From: Psoroptes ovis
Taxonomy: Eukaryota > Arthropoda > Arachnida > Sarcoptiformes > Psoroptidae
DNA: 64,000 nt
Reading direction: 5' to 3'
Assembly: GCA_002943765.1 (NCBI GenBank)
Contig: PQWQ01000024.1
Span: 64,501-128,500 of the forward strand
Part shown: in pieces, positions 37,819-52,700 of the stretch
Layout of the letters: each line of letters starts with the position of its first letter
Numbering within the stretch: the stretch's first letter is position 1
Translations under genes and position numbers: made by a program
The notes under the pieces: model-generated
What the model was told of the DNA's origin: nothing
The model's input: the letters and a program-made list of their open reading frames with translations, nothing else
Databases searched by the model: none

Positions 37819-39448
37819 TTACATTTGGCCATCACATTCAGTCATATAAACGGTTTTAATTTCACCATAACCATAGAGGCCATTCTCTCCCAGTTCTCGC
37901 CCAATACCACTTTGTTTGAAACCACCGAATGGTAATTGTGGTGTCCATGGTATCATATATTGACTATTGATCCATACACTACCTGCACGAACTTCTTTAG
38001 AGAATTGCATAGCTTCATGTAAATCATTGGTTAAAATAGCTGATCCCAAACCATATTCAGTATCATTGCACCGATCTATAACTTCATCTAATGTCTTGTA
38101 TTTGAATATTTGTTGCACTGGGCCGAAAATTTCTTCACGCGCAATTCGCATGTTATCAATGACATCGACAAAAACAGTTGGTTCAACAAAATAACCATGA
38201 TCAATATGTGATGGACGTTGTCCACCAGCAACACAACGTGCACCTTCTTTTTTACCAGATTCAATTAAATCAAGAATTTTGTTCAATTGCGTTGAATCAA
38301 TTTGTGGTCCAAATGTCGTTTTCGCATCGAATGGATTGCCTTGTGTATGTGATCGACAATAATCAATTGAATGCTTGACAAATTCATCATAAATCGATTC
38401 ATGTACGAAGGTACGTGTGCCTGCACAACAACATTGGCCCATATTCAGGAAACAAGCATCTTGGGCAATCTGAGCAGCTTTTTTGACATCTTTGATTGAA
38501 CCGCTGACAACTAACGGGGATTTACCTCCCAATTCCAATGTGATACGTTTCATTCCCTTAGCACCATTTTGCATGATAAGTTTTCCAACTTCAGTTGAAC
38601 CAGTGAAAGCAATTTTATCAACTTTCGGATGTTCAACTAATGATGCACCAGCAGTACTGCCGAAACCAGGCACCACATTAAAGACACCAGGCGGAAAACC
38701 AGCTTCTTTGACTAAATGAGCAAGGTATAGGGCGGTTAATGGAGTTTGTTCAGCTGGTTTCAGTACGATAGTGTTTCCAGCACATAAGGCTGGTGCCAAT
38801 TTCCATGCTGCCATCAAAAAAGGAAAATTCCATGGTATAATTTGTCCGCATACACCAACAGGTTCAATCCTTGTGTATGCAAATACTTTGCCATCTATCG
38901 AATGAAAACGTTACATTTAAATTAATTTGAATTTAAAAATTCAAAAATATACCTGCTGGAATCGTTTTTCCATGTATTTTATCGGCAAAACCAGCATAAT
39001 AACGGACGACATTGATCGATAATTGAATATCAACAAGTGCCGATTGTTTTGGCTTGCCATTATCCATACATTCCAATGAAGCTAAATAATCAACATCTTT
39101 TTCGATTAGATCAGCTAATCGATACAATAATTGTCCACGCTTTGATGCATCCATTGTTCTCCATTCGGATTTTCGATCATAAAATACTCGATGCGCTACC
39201 AACACTGCTTTATCAATATCTTCTTGATTACCTTCTTGAATGTCAGCTATTTTCTTTTCGGTAAATGGATTAATTGTTTCAAATGTTTTACCATTTGAAG
39301 AATTATGCCATTCATTATCAATGAAAATCTATTATCAAAAGTTCAAAAATTTCGATAATTAATGCTACGAAATCAATTAACTCAATTCTAAGAAATATAA
39401 ATATTAAAATATTAATACCTTTGTATATTTTACTTCAACATCAGTCAT
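37819..39448 (-). CDS. Aldehyde dehydrogenase, ALDH1/ALDH2 class
   Basis: Three exons, 39419-39448, 38953-39328 and 37819-38894, give 493 residues, the usual length of tetrameric class 1/2 enzymes. The enzyme oxidises aldehydes to carboxylic acids with NAD(P)+. Visible motifs are IPWNFP with Asn158 (oxyanion hole), IVLKPAEQTPLTAL and FTGSTEV for cofactor binding, LELGGKSP with the general base Glu256, and GQCCCAGTR with the catalytic Cys291 in the middle of the Cys triplet. The C-terminus has PFGGFKQSGIGRE and YTEIK-like GEIKTVY. The first exon encodes only ten residues (MTDVEVKYTK), with no mitochondrial presequence, so a cytosolic ALDH1-like enzyme is inferred. Natural substrate is unknown; retinal, lipid aldehydes and farnesal are all possible. 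It lies 1.3 kb downstream of the FPPS stop codon, on the same strand. Confidence 0.94.
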
Positions 39449-40770
39449 TTTTAGCTAGTTTTTTTACGATTATACACTCAAAAAAGATCACAATTTATTT
39501 ATTTATTTTCAAAGAAAATTGAATTTATGATTTTCCACTGAAAAAAATTAAATGTAAAAAATCTATTTTAAAAACAAACAAATAAATGCCGAAGAATCAT
39601 GCCATTTAAATATTCAATTTAAATAAATAAACAAACAGAAATGAAATGATTTACCAGATATTTTTGAAATAAGTATGTACTTATGTTGTGCACACACCAA
39701 TAAACATGCATACGAATCTTTGCCCATAACAACAATTATCATCATCAAATGATTATCATGACCAAAAAATAGAAAAAAACATTTAAAAAATAATTTTAAA
39801 TTGAAGAAGTAGCAGCAAAATGAACATCAAGTTCATTCAAATCATTTAAATTTATACTCTTCAACATGAATTTTATTAATGATCAAAGCACAAAAATTGA
39901 TGAATTAATCTTAGTGATAAGTAGAAGCATATCATCATTCAATTTCGCCAAAAAAACCATCCTGGCTATTTTTGATTAAAAGCCATCGACCACAAAATAA
40001 TTTTTTTTTTGTTGAATTTTCAAGGGCATTTTGTGTGAAGCAGGCAACATCAATATTCATAAACGGGAAAATTATTTTTGAACAGAAAGAATTTAATTCA
40101 ATGGATAATGTGTGAAAATGAAATAATTTAAAATTTTCAAAATCATTATCATTTCGGAATGGGCGTTCATTTGATCAGGAATTAATGTTGAATCAATTTT
40201 CAATCAAAATTCCAAACACACATCTAAGCATCCATATTCATATTGAAGCATTCGGCATTGAATTTTGAATGTATAAATGGATTAAAAGGAGAAAAAATAG
40301 CCGTGATCACGATCAATTTTAATTGATAATAATTGATGATATTAAGCCATTTTCTAATTGTTGATGGTGGTAATGTTAATCGCTTGTATCATTTTCAAAA
40401 TTGAAATAATTATTTTTTTTTTGATTTTTGAAGATTGATAGAACCAATTTAACAATAATTAATTACGAGAATCAAACAATGTGATCATTGGAATAATAAA
40501 AAAAAATTTATGGAAATTTTCATATGGAATGATCTTGGAGAGCTGAATTATTATTATGATCCATTAGCGATATAACCTATAGGGCATCTTAGTCAATGAT
40601 TTGATTGAAAAGGATTTAGGGAAATACACATACCAAAGATATTTTTGCATTAATCAAAGAAAAAACAATTAAGATAATGGTGATTTTTAATTGATTTGCA
40701 TTCCAAGTTGCCAATAAAATAATTGCCAATAGATAATTATTATTGTATGGAATACGATTCAATGATTAAT

Positions 40771-43700
40771 TCATTGATTACGATCAATGAATATATGTGT
40801 TAATGGTTCATTGAATAATTTGGCCAATGATAATCTATCGATTTTAGTGGAATTCGAATCTTGACATTGTTTAAATTGTTCAATGTTATCGATTATTTTA
40901 GTCATTTGATCACAATAATATTTATGAAATTCATGTTTTAGATTTAAATTCATATATATTTCCTTAATGATTGATTCATCTTCATCGCTGGTTACATTAT
41001 TATATTTGCATTTCAATGTTTTCAATTGTTGATCATTGGCCAGCTGTTTTGCCATAACAATTAGCCAAGTACATTTTCCGTCGCGGATATCGGTGCCAAT
41101 TTTACCAGATTTATTCTGGTCATCACCAATATTTTCAAAACAATCAAGAAAATCATCTTGAATTTGAAATAGCTCACCGATTCGAAATAAAATTGTTTCC
41201 ATTTCATTATGTATCGTAGAATCATTGATATTGGCCAAATATAATGCTAAACGTACGGGCATTACGAAAGTATAAAAAGATGTTTTATGTTTGATTATAT
41301 TTGAATATAGTTTCATATCGAATTTATCATAATTTTTAGCCATGTTTGTATCCATACATTGTCCAACGGCTGTAACGTATTGAGCATAATGTATCAAATC
41401 AACAATTTCAACATAATTCGGATGATTGTGGAGATGTTTTCGTAATAATTGAAATATAAATGATTCTAACAATATTGAATCATTACATGCTTTCATACCG
41501 ACTGTTGGCTATCATAGAAAAAATAAATTAGGAAAAATGATAATTAGTAATTAACCTTTGAAATGATAATAATTATTATTATCACTAATTTTCTTTTTCT
41601 TTGGTTCCGGAATCATTATCAACAACATAAATAAATACCAAAGTTGAACAACAATAACAAATTATATTCGCAAACAAAAATATTCGCATCATTGAACGCA
41701 ACAAGGATATTTTATTGTTTTAAATGCACACACATACACATATACTCTGTTGTATTGAATGCGTATTTCCAATTATTTAATTTTAAATGAATTCACTTTC
41801 ACTTCTAGGTTAATCATTTTTGGGACCAAATTTTTGTTTTCTGAAATAAAAGGGATAATCAAACAACACATGGGACAATCAAATGGCTCATTGATCACCA
41901 ACAAACAAACACAATCGACTGACTATTTCAAAGCTTTAAAATGAAATTATTTGTTCGAGAAAAAAATTTGAGTGTCAACGATTGTCAAATAATGATTTCG
42001 TTGAAAATATTTGATACCTGTGATCCATAATCCCAGTAATTATCACATATGATAAGTTTGGATAACAATCATAACCATTTCGATTAATTAACCTTTAATT
42101 ATCTTTTTCCAATCTAACATTCAGACGGTAAAAGTGAGAGAGACAAATAATCACAAATATTTTCGAAAATCATTTTCCATTCTATTTCAATTTTCATTTG
42201 AATTTGGTTAATCAAATGTTTCATTCGAATCATTTGATCGATCGATGGCTGATTTCATTGATAATTAATCAAATTTATTGGATTTCATTATAATTAATAC
42301 ATATCCATTCAGTAAAAACAAAACAAACAAACACACACGCACGCACAAATGAAGCCCTTTGCCTTTGAAAAATGATAGTGGACCACAGCTAATTCAATCA
42401 ATCAAAATTAATTGATTAATTGAATTATCAATTACAACGAATGAAACTGAATGGAAAAATTTGCTCTGTGTGTAGAGCTTTCAATACCGGGATACCGGGA
42501 TCCCGAATACCGGGATACCGGACGATTTTGGTCCGGTATTGAATACCGGTATTCATGCAAAAAATACCGGTATTTCGGTATTGCTTAAATAGATATAAAT
42601 TCAACTTTCGCACAAGAAAATTTATTTAAATTGATTTCAATCAATCTTTTCGAATATAAACGAACAATTTCTTTGCATTGAAATTCATACAAGGCACATT
42701 TATGATTAGCACCGATAATGGCAACTTTGGTGCCATGGCTCATATTATGCGTCTACTTCCTAAGGGCTACTTAATAATAATAATCTTTTATTAATCGGTG
42801 CTCTGCTCAAGCATTTACACCTCTCGAATATAATATAAATGAATGGTTAATCAATTAAACTAAATGAAAATAAGATGAAAATAAAATTGTAAAAATTTAA
42901 AATTAAAATAAAATAATGAAAATATTGGTGTGTAATTAAGCAGTGAATGTGTGTATGAATATGGAATGTGTACTATTTGAGGATGATATGTACAAATGAT
43001 ATGATAGTTTGCCTATGGTTCACATGTGTTGCGACCGTCTCCAGTACTCCTTAGACGCTAATATTGAAGGTATGAATCCTAAGGGCTACTTCCTAACTCA
43101 AGTCCTAATTCAATTTTTGCTCACTCAAAAGCGGTGTAAAACAAAATTTTCAAAATAATTATCAGTAATAGTAGCAATAATAGCAATAGCTTGATAGTAA
43201 AAATTCTATTTTATATTTTCTAATTTACTAATCGAAATTTAAAATAAAATTCTAAATTTTGTAAGAATTTGTAATAATTTTTCGGATATTTTTTATCTTT
43301 TGGTGTGTAAATTATTTAATTTTTTGTTGTTTGGATTAAAACATTGATTAATCAATTTAATTAATCATACGGTAAGTTTTTATTTGTATTAATGTAAATA
43401 ATATCAATTGTATCAATTTGTAAAATTATATTTATACGTATATGTAAAGATATCAATACGTGATATCATTTTTTTTCCATTTTTACAATTAAATTTTATA
43501 AAATAACAAGTTAGGATGAATTATTTGTAATTAAGATCAAAATTAGTTTAATAAAAATATGATTGAATTTTTTATTTACAATACCGGTTTTAATACCGGG
43601 ATCCCGGTATTGCAAATTTCCAATACCGAAATACCGGTATTCAGAATTGGCCCGGTATTGAAAGCTCTATCTGTGTGTAAGCTCACACTCATGATTTTAC

Positions 43701-46700
43701 CCAAGAAATAAAGGATGTGTGTGTGTGTGTGCATATCGAACAATATTGATGATTATTACCAACAATTAAATATTATGGTGAATTCGAAAGAATTCAACAA
43801 ATAATTACTATTTGTTGAATGATTATTGCAGTTTTTAAATGAAACATATTTTTGCAAGTTTACATGGTTTCAAATTTTATTTCAGAGTTTTAAAATTAAT
43901 TTTCGTAGTTTTCAAGTTGATTTTCAGAGTTTTAAATGCAATTTTAAACGGTGAAATTATGAAATTCAATTTTAAAACTACGAATTAAAACTTGAAACTC
44001 GGTAAATGTGTGTGCAATTCATTTTGATTGGAGTTTTTTTTCGATTCAAATATACTTAAAAATAATGATTATTATTATTAAATAAAATAAACGACATTCA
44101 AAAATATCATCAAATATAAAAGATTGAATGTGCTTGGGAATTTCCAGCACACACAAACACACTTCACAGATACGATTCTTGCAATACAACATGTTTAATG
44201 ATTCAAATATGTTCAAGCTTTAGTCGATCATCATCATTCATTCATTATTCTGGCATAAAATTGGACAAAATTTACGTGATTTTCAACAAATATTTTTTGA
44301 AATTTAGAATGTCAACAGGCGACATTTAGAATGACTTTTTCCATATCAAAATGAATGATTGAATAAAGGCTCCTATCCTGAACAATCTATCAAGATATTC
44401 ATTGGTTTCATTTTCATTTGAATTTATTCAATTCAAATGAGGAAAAGAGAAAAATTGTAAAAATTGAAATTATTATCATAATAAGCTTAATCAATTTGAT
44501 CAATAGTTCTTGTTTTCGATATTTATTTTTAACCTTCAAATTTTTGACATAATATTTCTATTATCATTATTATCATCGTTAATATTAATTAATTAAAATT
44601 AATTAATAAATCGATAGATCAATCGAGCTATTGAGAAAATTTTTGTTACATTTAGATTCCAATCAGAAAATATTTGAGTGCAGTAGATCTTTGATCATTA
44701 AGATGTGATCAAAAATTGATAGTAATCATTTTAATTAAATTTTTAAGTGCAGATTAAGAACAGATTATTATCATGTCTCCGATGGCTATGTAAGACATTA
44801 TCTAAGACATTTTGGATATTAAATTGATAATTTTGATTTATTTTATTTCTTTGTACAAAAGAATCAAATTATTATTACAACAAATAAGGTATCAATGTTG
44901 TATTAATTGATCGATCATAAATGTGTTAACCTTGAATATGTTTTATGCATTCATCAATAATAAATAATATGGAAATATAGATACATATATCCAGGAAATT
45001 TCAAAGAATTTTAGGTGTTTCGATTCGAATGAATATTTTCAATGAAAAAAATTGAACAAATATTTAGCAGAAATGATCATCATTAATAATAACAAGAAAC
45101 ATGAATACATGAGAAAATACAATAAATCTATTCGAATTGTTGATATAATGAGAGTATATATTACCTTGAATCATTTAATGTATGTATTGAAATGAATTCA
45201 AATCATTCGAGTTGCCATTTTAGTTCATTTAGATTCATTTGTATTTTAATAAAAAAAATGTAAATAATTCATAAATATAATTCGATTTAAAATCGAATAA
45301 TAATTCAATTCGTTTCGATTTGGGATTTGAATTTATTTATTTATTTATTAATTGAATTTATTTATTCATTTTTACATTGATATGTTCAATTCGTTCGAAT
45401 TCGATTGATTGATTGATTGTATTTGTATTTTCTCATTCAAATTGTTTAAATGTTTGAAATATTCAATGAATCGAAATGTGAAATAATTAATAAATGAATA
45501 CAGGCTTTCAAGTTTTAATTCGTAGTTTTAAAATTGAATTTCGTAGTTTTGAAAGCAATTTTGAACGATGAAATTACGAAATTCAATTTTAAAACTACGA
45601 ATTAAAACTTTAAAACCTGTAAATATTTCAAAATATTGAGAATATAAAATGATCAAGTATTTAACATTTAACACACAATAAACAAACACAAAGGATAAAA
45701 ATTGAATCTCAATCAATGTAGAGTTTCATTGAAACTATGTGTATTGATTTTAATCAATTATTTTATTGAGTATTAATGGAATTGAATAGAGATTTTCAAA
45801 TTTTAATATTCAGAATATAACGTTTCATTGACGTTTTCATTGAAATTTTTTTTTTGTGCAGAACTTGAACATTTCTCTGCTTTTATCAATTCAAATTATG
45901 TAATCGCTTCGATCGAATCGAATTCGATCAAGCCAATTATGATTAATGGATTAAAGAAGGGGATCTAAGGATGCATGGAACATGGAAACACAGTAATCAA
46001 AAGGAAAATTTGAATTTTCTCCACTTTCATTCTTTGAATTCAATAGTCATTGAATCAATTCATTTGAAAGTATTCATTTGTATTTCAATAGTTTCGACTA
46101 AATAAAACAAAATTTTTATTAAAACATATATTTCCATATGTTTACATGTCTATTTGGTTAGTTAGTTGTCAAACAATATAATTTTTTATTGTGAAATTCA
46201 TTATTCAAAAAAAATTATGAAATTTTTGCGAAATTATTATGTAATATAATAAAATTATAATTTTATTATATTTTGATTGTCCAAAAAGTTTCTACCGATT
46301 ATATCGTAGAGAATTTTGAAAAAATCGGCACAAACTTATCGGACAACCTAATATATTTGAAATGATGATGCTATGAAAGACTTTTTAGCATTGCAAGATT
46401 TATTGCCATTCAATCAAAACAAAAAAAATTCAAATCAAATAAATCAACGCTTAGAAGGTTAATTTATTTATTTATTAATGGAATATTTATAATTGAATTG
46501 GAAATTTTGGTAAAATTTTTTTCGATCAAAGATAAGATTCAGGTCATTAGTTTAGTGTGTGTGTGCTCTTCTAAGACTCTACAATATCAAACATTTATTT
46601 AGAATTTCGATTGATATTTGAATATATGTGAGATTTCAATTTCTGGCTATTTCACATTCGAAAATCATTATGAATATCGCTCTCTATTTCCCTCAATTTT

Positions 46701-49700
46701 AATTGCAGAAATAATCGTTTAAATTGACTGTTTAAAAACTGTCAAAATCTGCATGGAAATTGCCGCTGACGTAGTATTACGTTTTTCAAAACTTATTCTG
46801 GAAACTTTTGACGTAATTTCACGCATTTATTATTGATCATAATCATTCAAAATAAACAGTGTTGATATTTTCAACTTACCAGGAAAATTTTTGGAACTAA
46901 AACAATGGTGAAAAGTATCGAATGGATTGAAATTGATGTTATAGCAGCAGCTGTTTTTTTGCTAATTTTTGTTGATTTTTGAAAACAATTAAACAATCAA
47001 ATGCTCAAATGAGAGATAGCTGTTAGCTGACTTATTGCATGTATTTGTTTGCTGAAAACAACTGATAACAACAACAACAACAACACGCTTCAAGTAGTGA
47101 AGTTAATAGTTATTTGAATATGAACGAAAGGAAAACGGAAAATTATAATTGTTTTATTATCAGTGTGTGTGTGTGTTTGATTCAAAATCAATTAAAATTA
47201 AAAAAACAATTCATTTGTCAAATGTGATTGCGATTATTTGTTGAAAACAAATAAATATTAAGTTGTCCGAAAAGTTTTGGCCGATTTTCATAAACAACTC
47301 TATTGATTAAGCCGAATGAACTTTTTGGATAACCAAATAAATAAATATTTATGTCTATTGGAATCACACTGATATGAACATACTAATTTTTGAACACACA
47401 CAAATACATACAATTGACACCTTTTTTCGTTATGTGTTTGTTTGTTTGAATGATAATGGAAAATTATTTTAATTTGAATTGGAAAAAAAATAGTCAAAAG
47501 CAATAATAATTGAAAATAATTGCGAATAATCTAAGCATAGAAAAACAGCAGCAATCAAATGATCAAAATGAAATTCAAAATCCAAATATTGACACTGTTA
47601 ATAAGTAATTCAGTGGCAAGTTGAACATCCAAATAGAATGTTAATTTGAATGTAATTAAATTCGTTGTTGTTGACGAAAAAAAGTGTTGAAATTTTTGAG
47701 AAAAAATTCATGAATCTTTCAACACATCGAAATATTTGCATCATTCATATCAATTTGCAGTAGTCAATGGGTGTTTTGAATTTGATTTCTCGAAAATGAA
47801 TACGAAACCAAATTTGGTCTACCATTTTGTAATTCGAAAATGTACTCAAACACCTGTGTCTATATTCATCTTGCACTTAAGAACTTGAATTTTTTTAAAA
47901 ATAATAATTATAAATTACAAGTATTTATTTCAGTGTTTTTATTAAAATATTAGGTGGTTGTCCAAAAAGTTTATTCGGCTTAATCGAATAGAGTTGTTCA
48001 TGAAAATCGGCCAAAACTTTTAGGACAAGTCTAATATTTTAATATTTTTATTTCATGAGAATAAATGAATTCAATTCTGTGTTCTATGAATTAATTATCT
48101 TTCATTCAACACACATATGATTTGATTGATAAAAACTAGAAGTTTCCGGAAAAATTTCAGAAAAAAATACGTGTTGTAAAACATATCGTTCAAAAACATA
48201 GTCAAGTATTGCTATCTCTGAAATAATTATGACCGACCGAAAAAATTAAAAATTTTAATGTCATACATATAAAATATGAATTAAAATTGATTGGAATGGA
48301 AAAATATTAAAATTATTAACATTAACCTTGATATTTTTCGTTTTTTCTCTCTTTCAAAATTCGATTCAGGTTTGTGGAATACATGGCTTTTTGCTCTTTT
48401 TTTCTGTTTCAAATACATTTCGAGAAGCATCAATCAAAGCAAATATAAATATAAATACAAATGAAACTACTGGAAAGTACACAGTAATCACAGGCAAAAG
48501 ATTAAATGATTTTTATGAAGAGAAAAAATTGATTATCAAATGATTTTCGTTTAAACTTTTTATCAAAGAAGGTTCCACATGTGATTAAAAAATGAATCCA
48601 CATATTTCGAAACGAATTAAAAACAATTAAAAATGGAATGATCATCATTTTGCTACACAAAAAATATTAGCGCTATCCGAAAAGTTCATTCGGCTTAATC
48701 CGATAGAGTTGGGCGAGAAAATCGGCCAATACTTTTCGGACAATGCGAATATTTTAATAAAATATTTTTCCATGGAAATTTCTTTACTTTTGCTTTGAAA
48801 CACATTTTTATGAACAAGTTTTTTTTCTTTGTTTTTTATTTTGGATATATTTGATGTAATATTAATAATCAACAACAAATTTTTAAATGAAAGTAAAAGT
48901 AAATACACAACAGACATACACAAGTCTTGAGTGAATGAATGTATAAGATACGATACGAAATAATAGAGATAAATGTGTACAAGATTTGTGCTTTGAAAGA
49001 GAAATTATTCGATTCTCTTTCATTCATTTTTTTGCTTAATCTAAAAATTTTGAAATTTTCAATTTTCCAAAAAGTTATTCTTTTATTTTTTACAATTTTA
49101 CATCACATTTGAAATGGTGAATGAAACATTGAAAATTCGTAATGAATGAATTCATAATGAATGAAACTTTGTAAACTTGCACAAAAAATGTTCAAATGTG
49201 ATTTCAAATTTCTGTGAAATAAATGATTCTGCCAATGAAAATCAACAGAATTAACAGGTTAAAGTCTTGAATTTTTTACGTAATTCAAAGTATTGAAGAA
49301 GGAAATTCCCCAGGTAATTATACCCAGATTGATTTCATCGACCAATAATTTTTCGTTTGTTTGTTTTCAAACAAACAAACGACAATTCATCGTTTGAATT
49401 TCAATGAATTTATTTGTTTTGAATGTATTTTTCTCAACAGAAACCAAAACGAAGACCTTATGGGCCCATCAAATCTTGAATTTCGTCAATTTTTGGTCAA
49501 TTTTTCATCAAATTCAAATAAATAACTTCTTCGAAATTAATTAATCGATTCAACTTGACAAATCAACTACTAATAAACGAATGTGATATTTTCAAATGCC
49601 CAAAAATATATTTTTCGAACGTGTTGTGATAATTATATATGATATATCAAACGAAATTTAAATATCACTTGGCATTTTCTGAAAAAAAAATTCAAGCCAT

Positions 49701-52700
49701 GATTCAGGGTATTAAGAAATACGTGGCCTCAATTACAATTGAAATTATCATCAAAATAAAAATAAAAGTAAATTTCAAAATCAAAGATCAAAGAGTTACA
49801 TTTCGATAATAATGATATGTGTGTGCGAGTTTGATATTTTCATCAACTTGTGACATTAATCGTCGAAATTGAATCTTTATATAAATTCAATCAACTACAG
49901 CAAATCAAACAATAATCAAATCAAACAATGATAATTATCACCTTTAAATACTTTGAAAGCTTTAAGCATTGGCTTTTTTCAAAGAGTTTCAGAAATATTT
50001 TTAATTAAAATAATTAAAAATTGTTAATTGTTATCATCATTATCATCGTAATAATACTTCGTAATCAAAGGTTATAACTTTCACTTTTTCACTCAACTTT
50101 TTCACAACTTAAAACACATCTCCTTAAAAAATTGAAAAGATTGATTGAGTGAATGAATGAATTTCGAAAATATTTTTTGTGAAGAAAAAACAAAGATTTC
50201 ATCCTTGAAAAAGTTCATCAAACCATTGCAGAAATGATATCTTCAAGATTTTCAATTTCGTTCTTCTTCGGTTCGGTTTACTGATTTATATTTATACTTT
50301 CATTTATATTTATGCTTTAACCATCAACCAAAAAAAATAAAAAATCTACGCTAATCATCAACAATTTTCTAGAAGTTTATGTGGTGGTGGTGCACATATA
50401 TTTGTACTTTTTTTTGTTTTAAATAATATTAAAATTATTGTAATTTGTTAATTGTTTTTAATTTATTTATGCTGTTGTCCGAAAAGTTCATTCGGCTTTG
50501 TCAAATAGAGTTGTTCACATAAAATCGACAACAACTTTCCGGACAATCTAATACATTCATATATCGAATCAATTTGATAATAAAATGATAAAATCATAAT
50601 GATAATCATCAAATGAAGAATGTATTATGAGATATATTCATAATATGAAAAAACATGTAAAAAAAAACAAGACACATCAAAGACGACAACAAAGAACATC
50701 ATACCGAGGCATATGATATAGTCATATTATCATATCATATCATATGAATGAATGTTAAATAAGATTATTTTTATTTCAATTAGGTTGTCTTAATAGTTAT
50801 TTCGGCTTGATCAAATAGAGTTTCTAGTGAAAATCGACCAAAACTTTCCGGACGACCCTAATATTACAATTATCTATATGTGGATGTAATCTTATTTATT
50901 TATTTATTTATGTTTATTCATTCATTTTATTTTTTCTCAAGTGGATTGTCCTTGGATTTGGTTTGTGTTTTTTTTTTCAATATTTATTTATTTTTGTGTG
51001 TAAATATTTTCACCAAGTTTAAAGATTTTATTGCCTTACTGCCTTTTAATATTATATACGAAGATGAACTAGTAAAAACTGAATGAATGTATTACTTACT
51101 GACTGAGTGAAATAATTCAAGATTCGAAAAAACAAGAATTTCATCTGCAAAAAAAAAAAAAAAAAATGATTCGATTTTCACTTTTACTTTCTGCTTTCAA
51201 AATGAATTACAATTTAAATAATTTCAATTTTTCAAATTCTCAATGTAAAGCAATGGGATAGAATGAAATGAAATGTTCAAAGATAAATTATTTTGTGGCA
51301 AATGTTTGTATTTATTCATATTTAATTATCTAAATATATTCTCAGTGTATTTGTGGGGTTTTTGTGTTTAAGTGATATTAATAAATGTGCATAGCAACTA
51401 TTCATAGCACACACCGAATCGATCGAATTGAAAAACAAGAACAGAACACATCCATCTATTCAACAACAACAAGAAATCACGAGAATTTATCTTTATGTTC
51501 TATTTCTAAGAAAATTTTCTTAAAAGTATATTTGTTCAAAAATAATAATTTCAAATTGTGAATATATTTTGTGATTCAATCATCATCATCATCATTATCA
51601 AAATATCTGATCATCATCTTTTATTTGAAATAATCTTCTAAGAAAAATTGTGTGTGTCTTATGTGTAAATCTAAGATTGTTCAAGAATATTTTGAAGAAA
51701 TAATTCTTGAGAATTCACTAAGAATTCAACAAGTGAATCAATGCACTCGAGTCGATCATGATCAACAAAGAAATGATTGAAATCATCGATTCAGACAATG
51801 AAATTTGAAATGATTTGAAAAGACTGTGACTGTGATTTGAAATAATTGAAATTTTTCAAATTTGATTGCGCAATAAATTGTAAATTACAAAGATTGTAAC
51901 AAAATCTATCATTAAACATGAACAACAATGAATCGACATTTATCAATGATAATAATAATGAATTATTATCATTTTCAACAACAAAAAATGACCCACGATT
52001 GTTAAATAATGGTGAAATGAATTTAATTAATTTAAATATGAATCAATTACAAATGCATAGTGCATTTAATATCATCGATGATGATCATGATGATCAGCAT
52101 AGATACATTGATAATGGAAATGGCGAAAATGTCAAGTATCATCCAAATAATGCTGCTAAACAGCAGAGAAAAGCTAAAAATAAAACTAATAAACGGAAAA
52201 TTTGTGGAAAAAAATCAAATTCAAATCATAATCAAAATAATCGATTAACATCGATATTAATCCAAGACAATAACGTAAATCACGTTGTCAATGATGATGA
52301 TAATATCATCGATGATGTCAATGATAATCATAAATATAATTTAATTAATTATCATGTCGATAATCAATTATTATCGCAACAATCACAACAACAACAGCAG
52401 CAGCAACTGTTAGAGACATCAATTGAATCAAATCAAATGTCGAATACTGATGAATGTTGCCATATTAATCAAATAAATAACATTGATTCAATGGATTCCC
52501 GACATCATCATTACAGCACAACGACGACAGATTGTTTGAACAGTGCGAAACAATCATTGGTGATCATCGATGATCTCGATTTAAAAGCTTCATTTGATGA
52601 TAATGATAATAATGAATGTCATATGACGACCACGACAACCACAAATGAAATGATGAATAATTCAAAATCATCGGATTCGAAATGTTCGAAATTAGCGAAT

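Noticed and set aside
46767..46816. Two CRE-like TGACGTA sites 42 bases apart
   Set aside because: They match the ATF/CREB core, but lie deep in the FPPS intron, 5 kb from any start codon. Two short matches are weak evidence of regulation.
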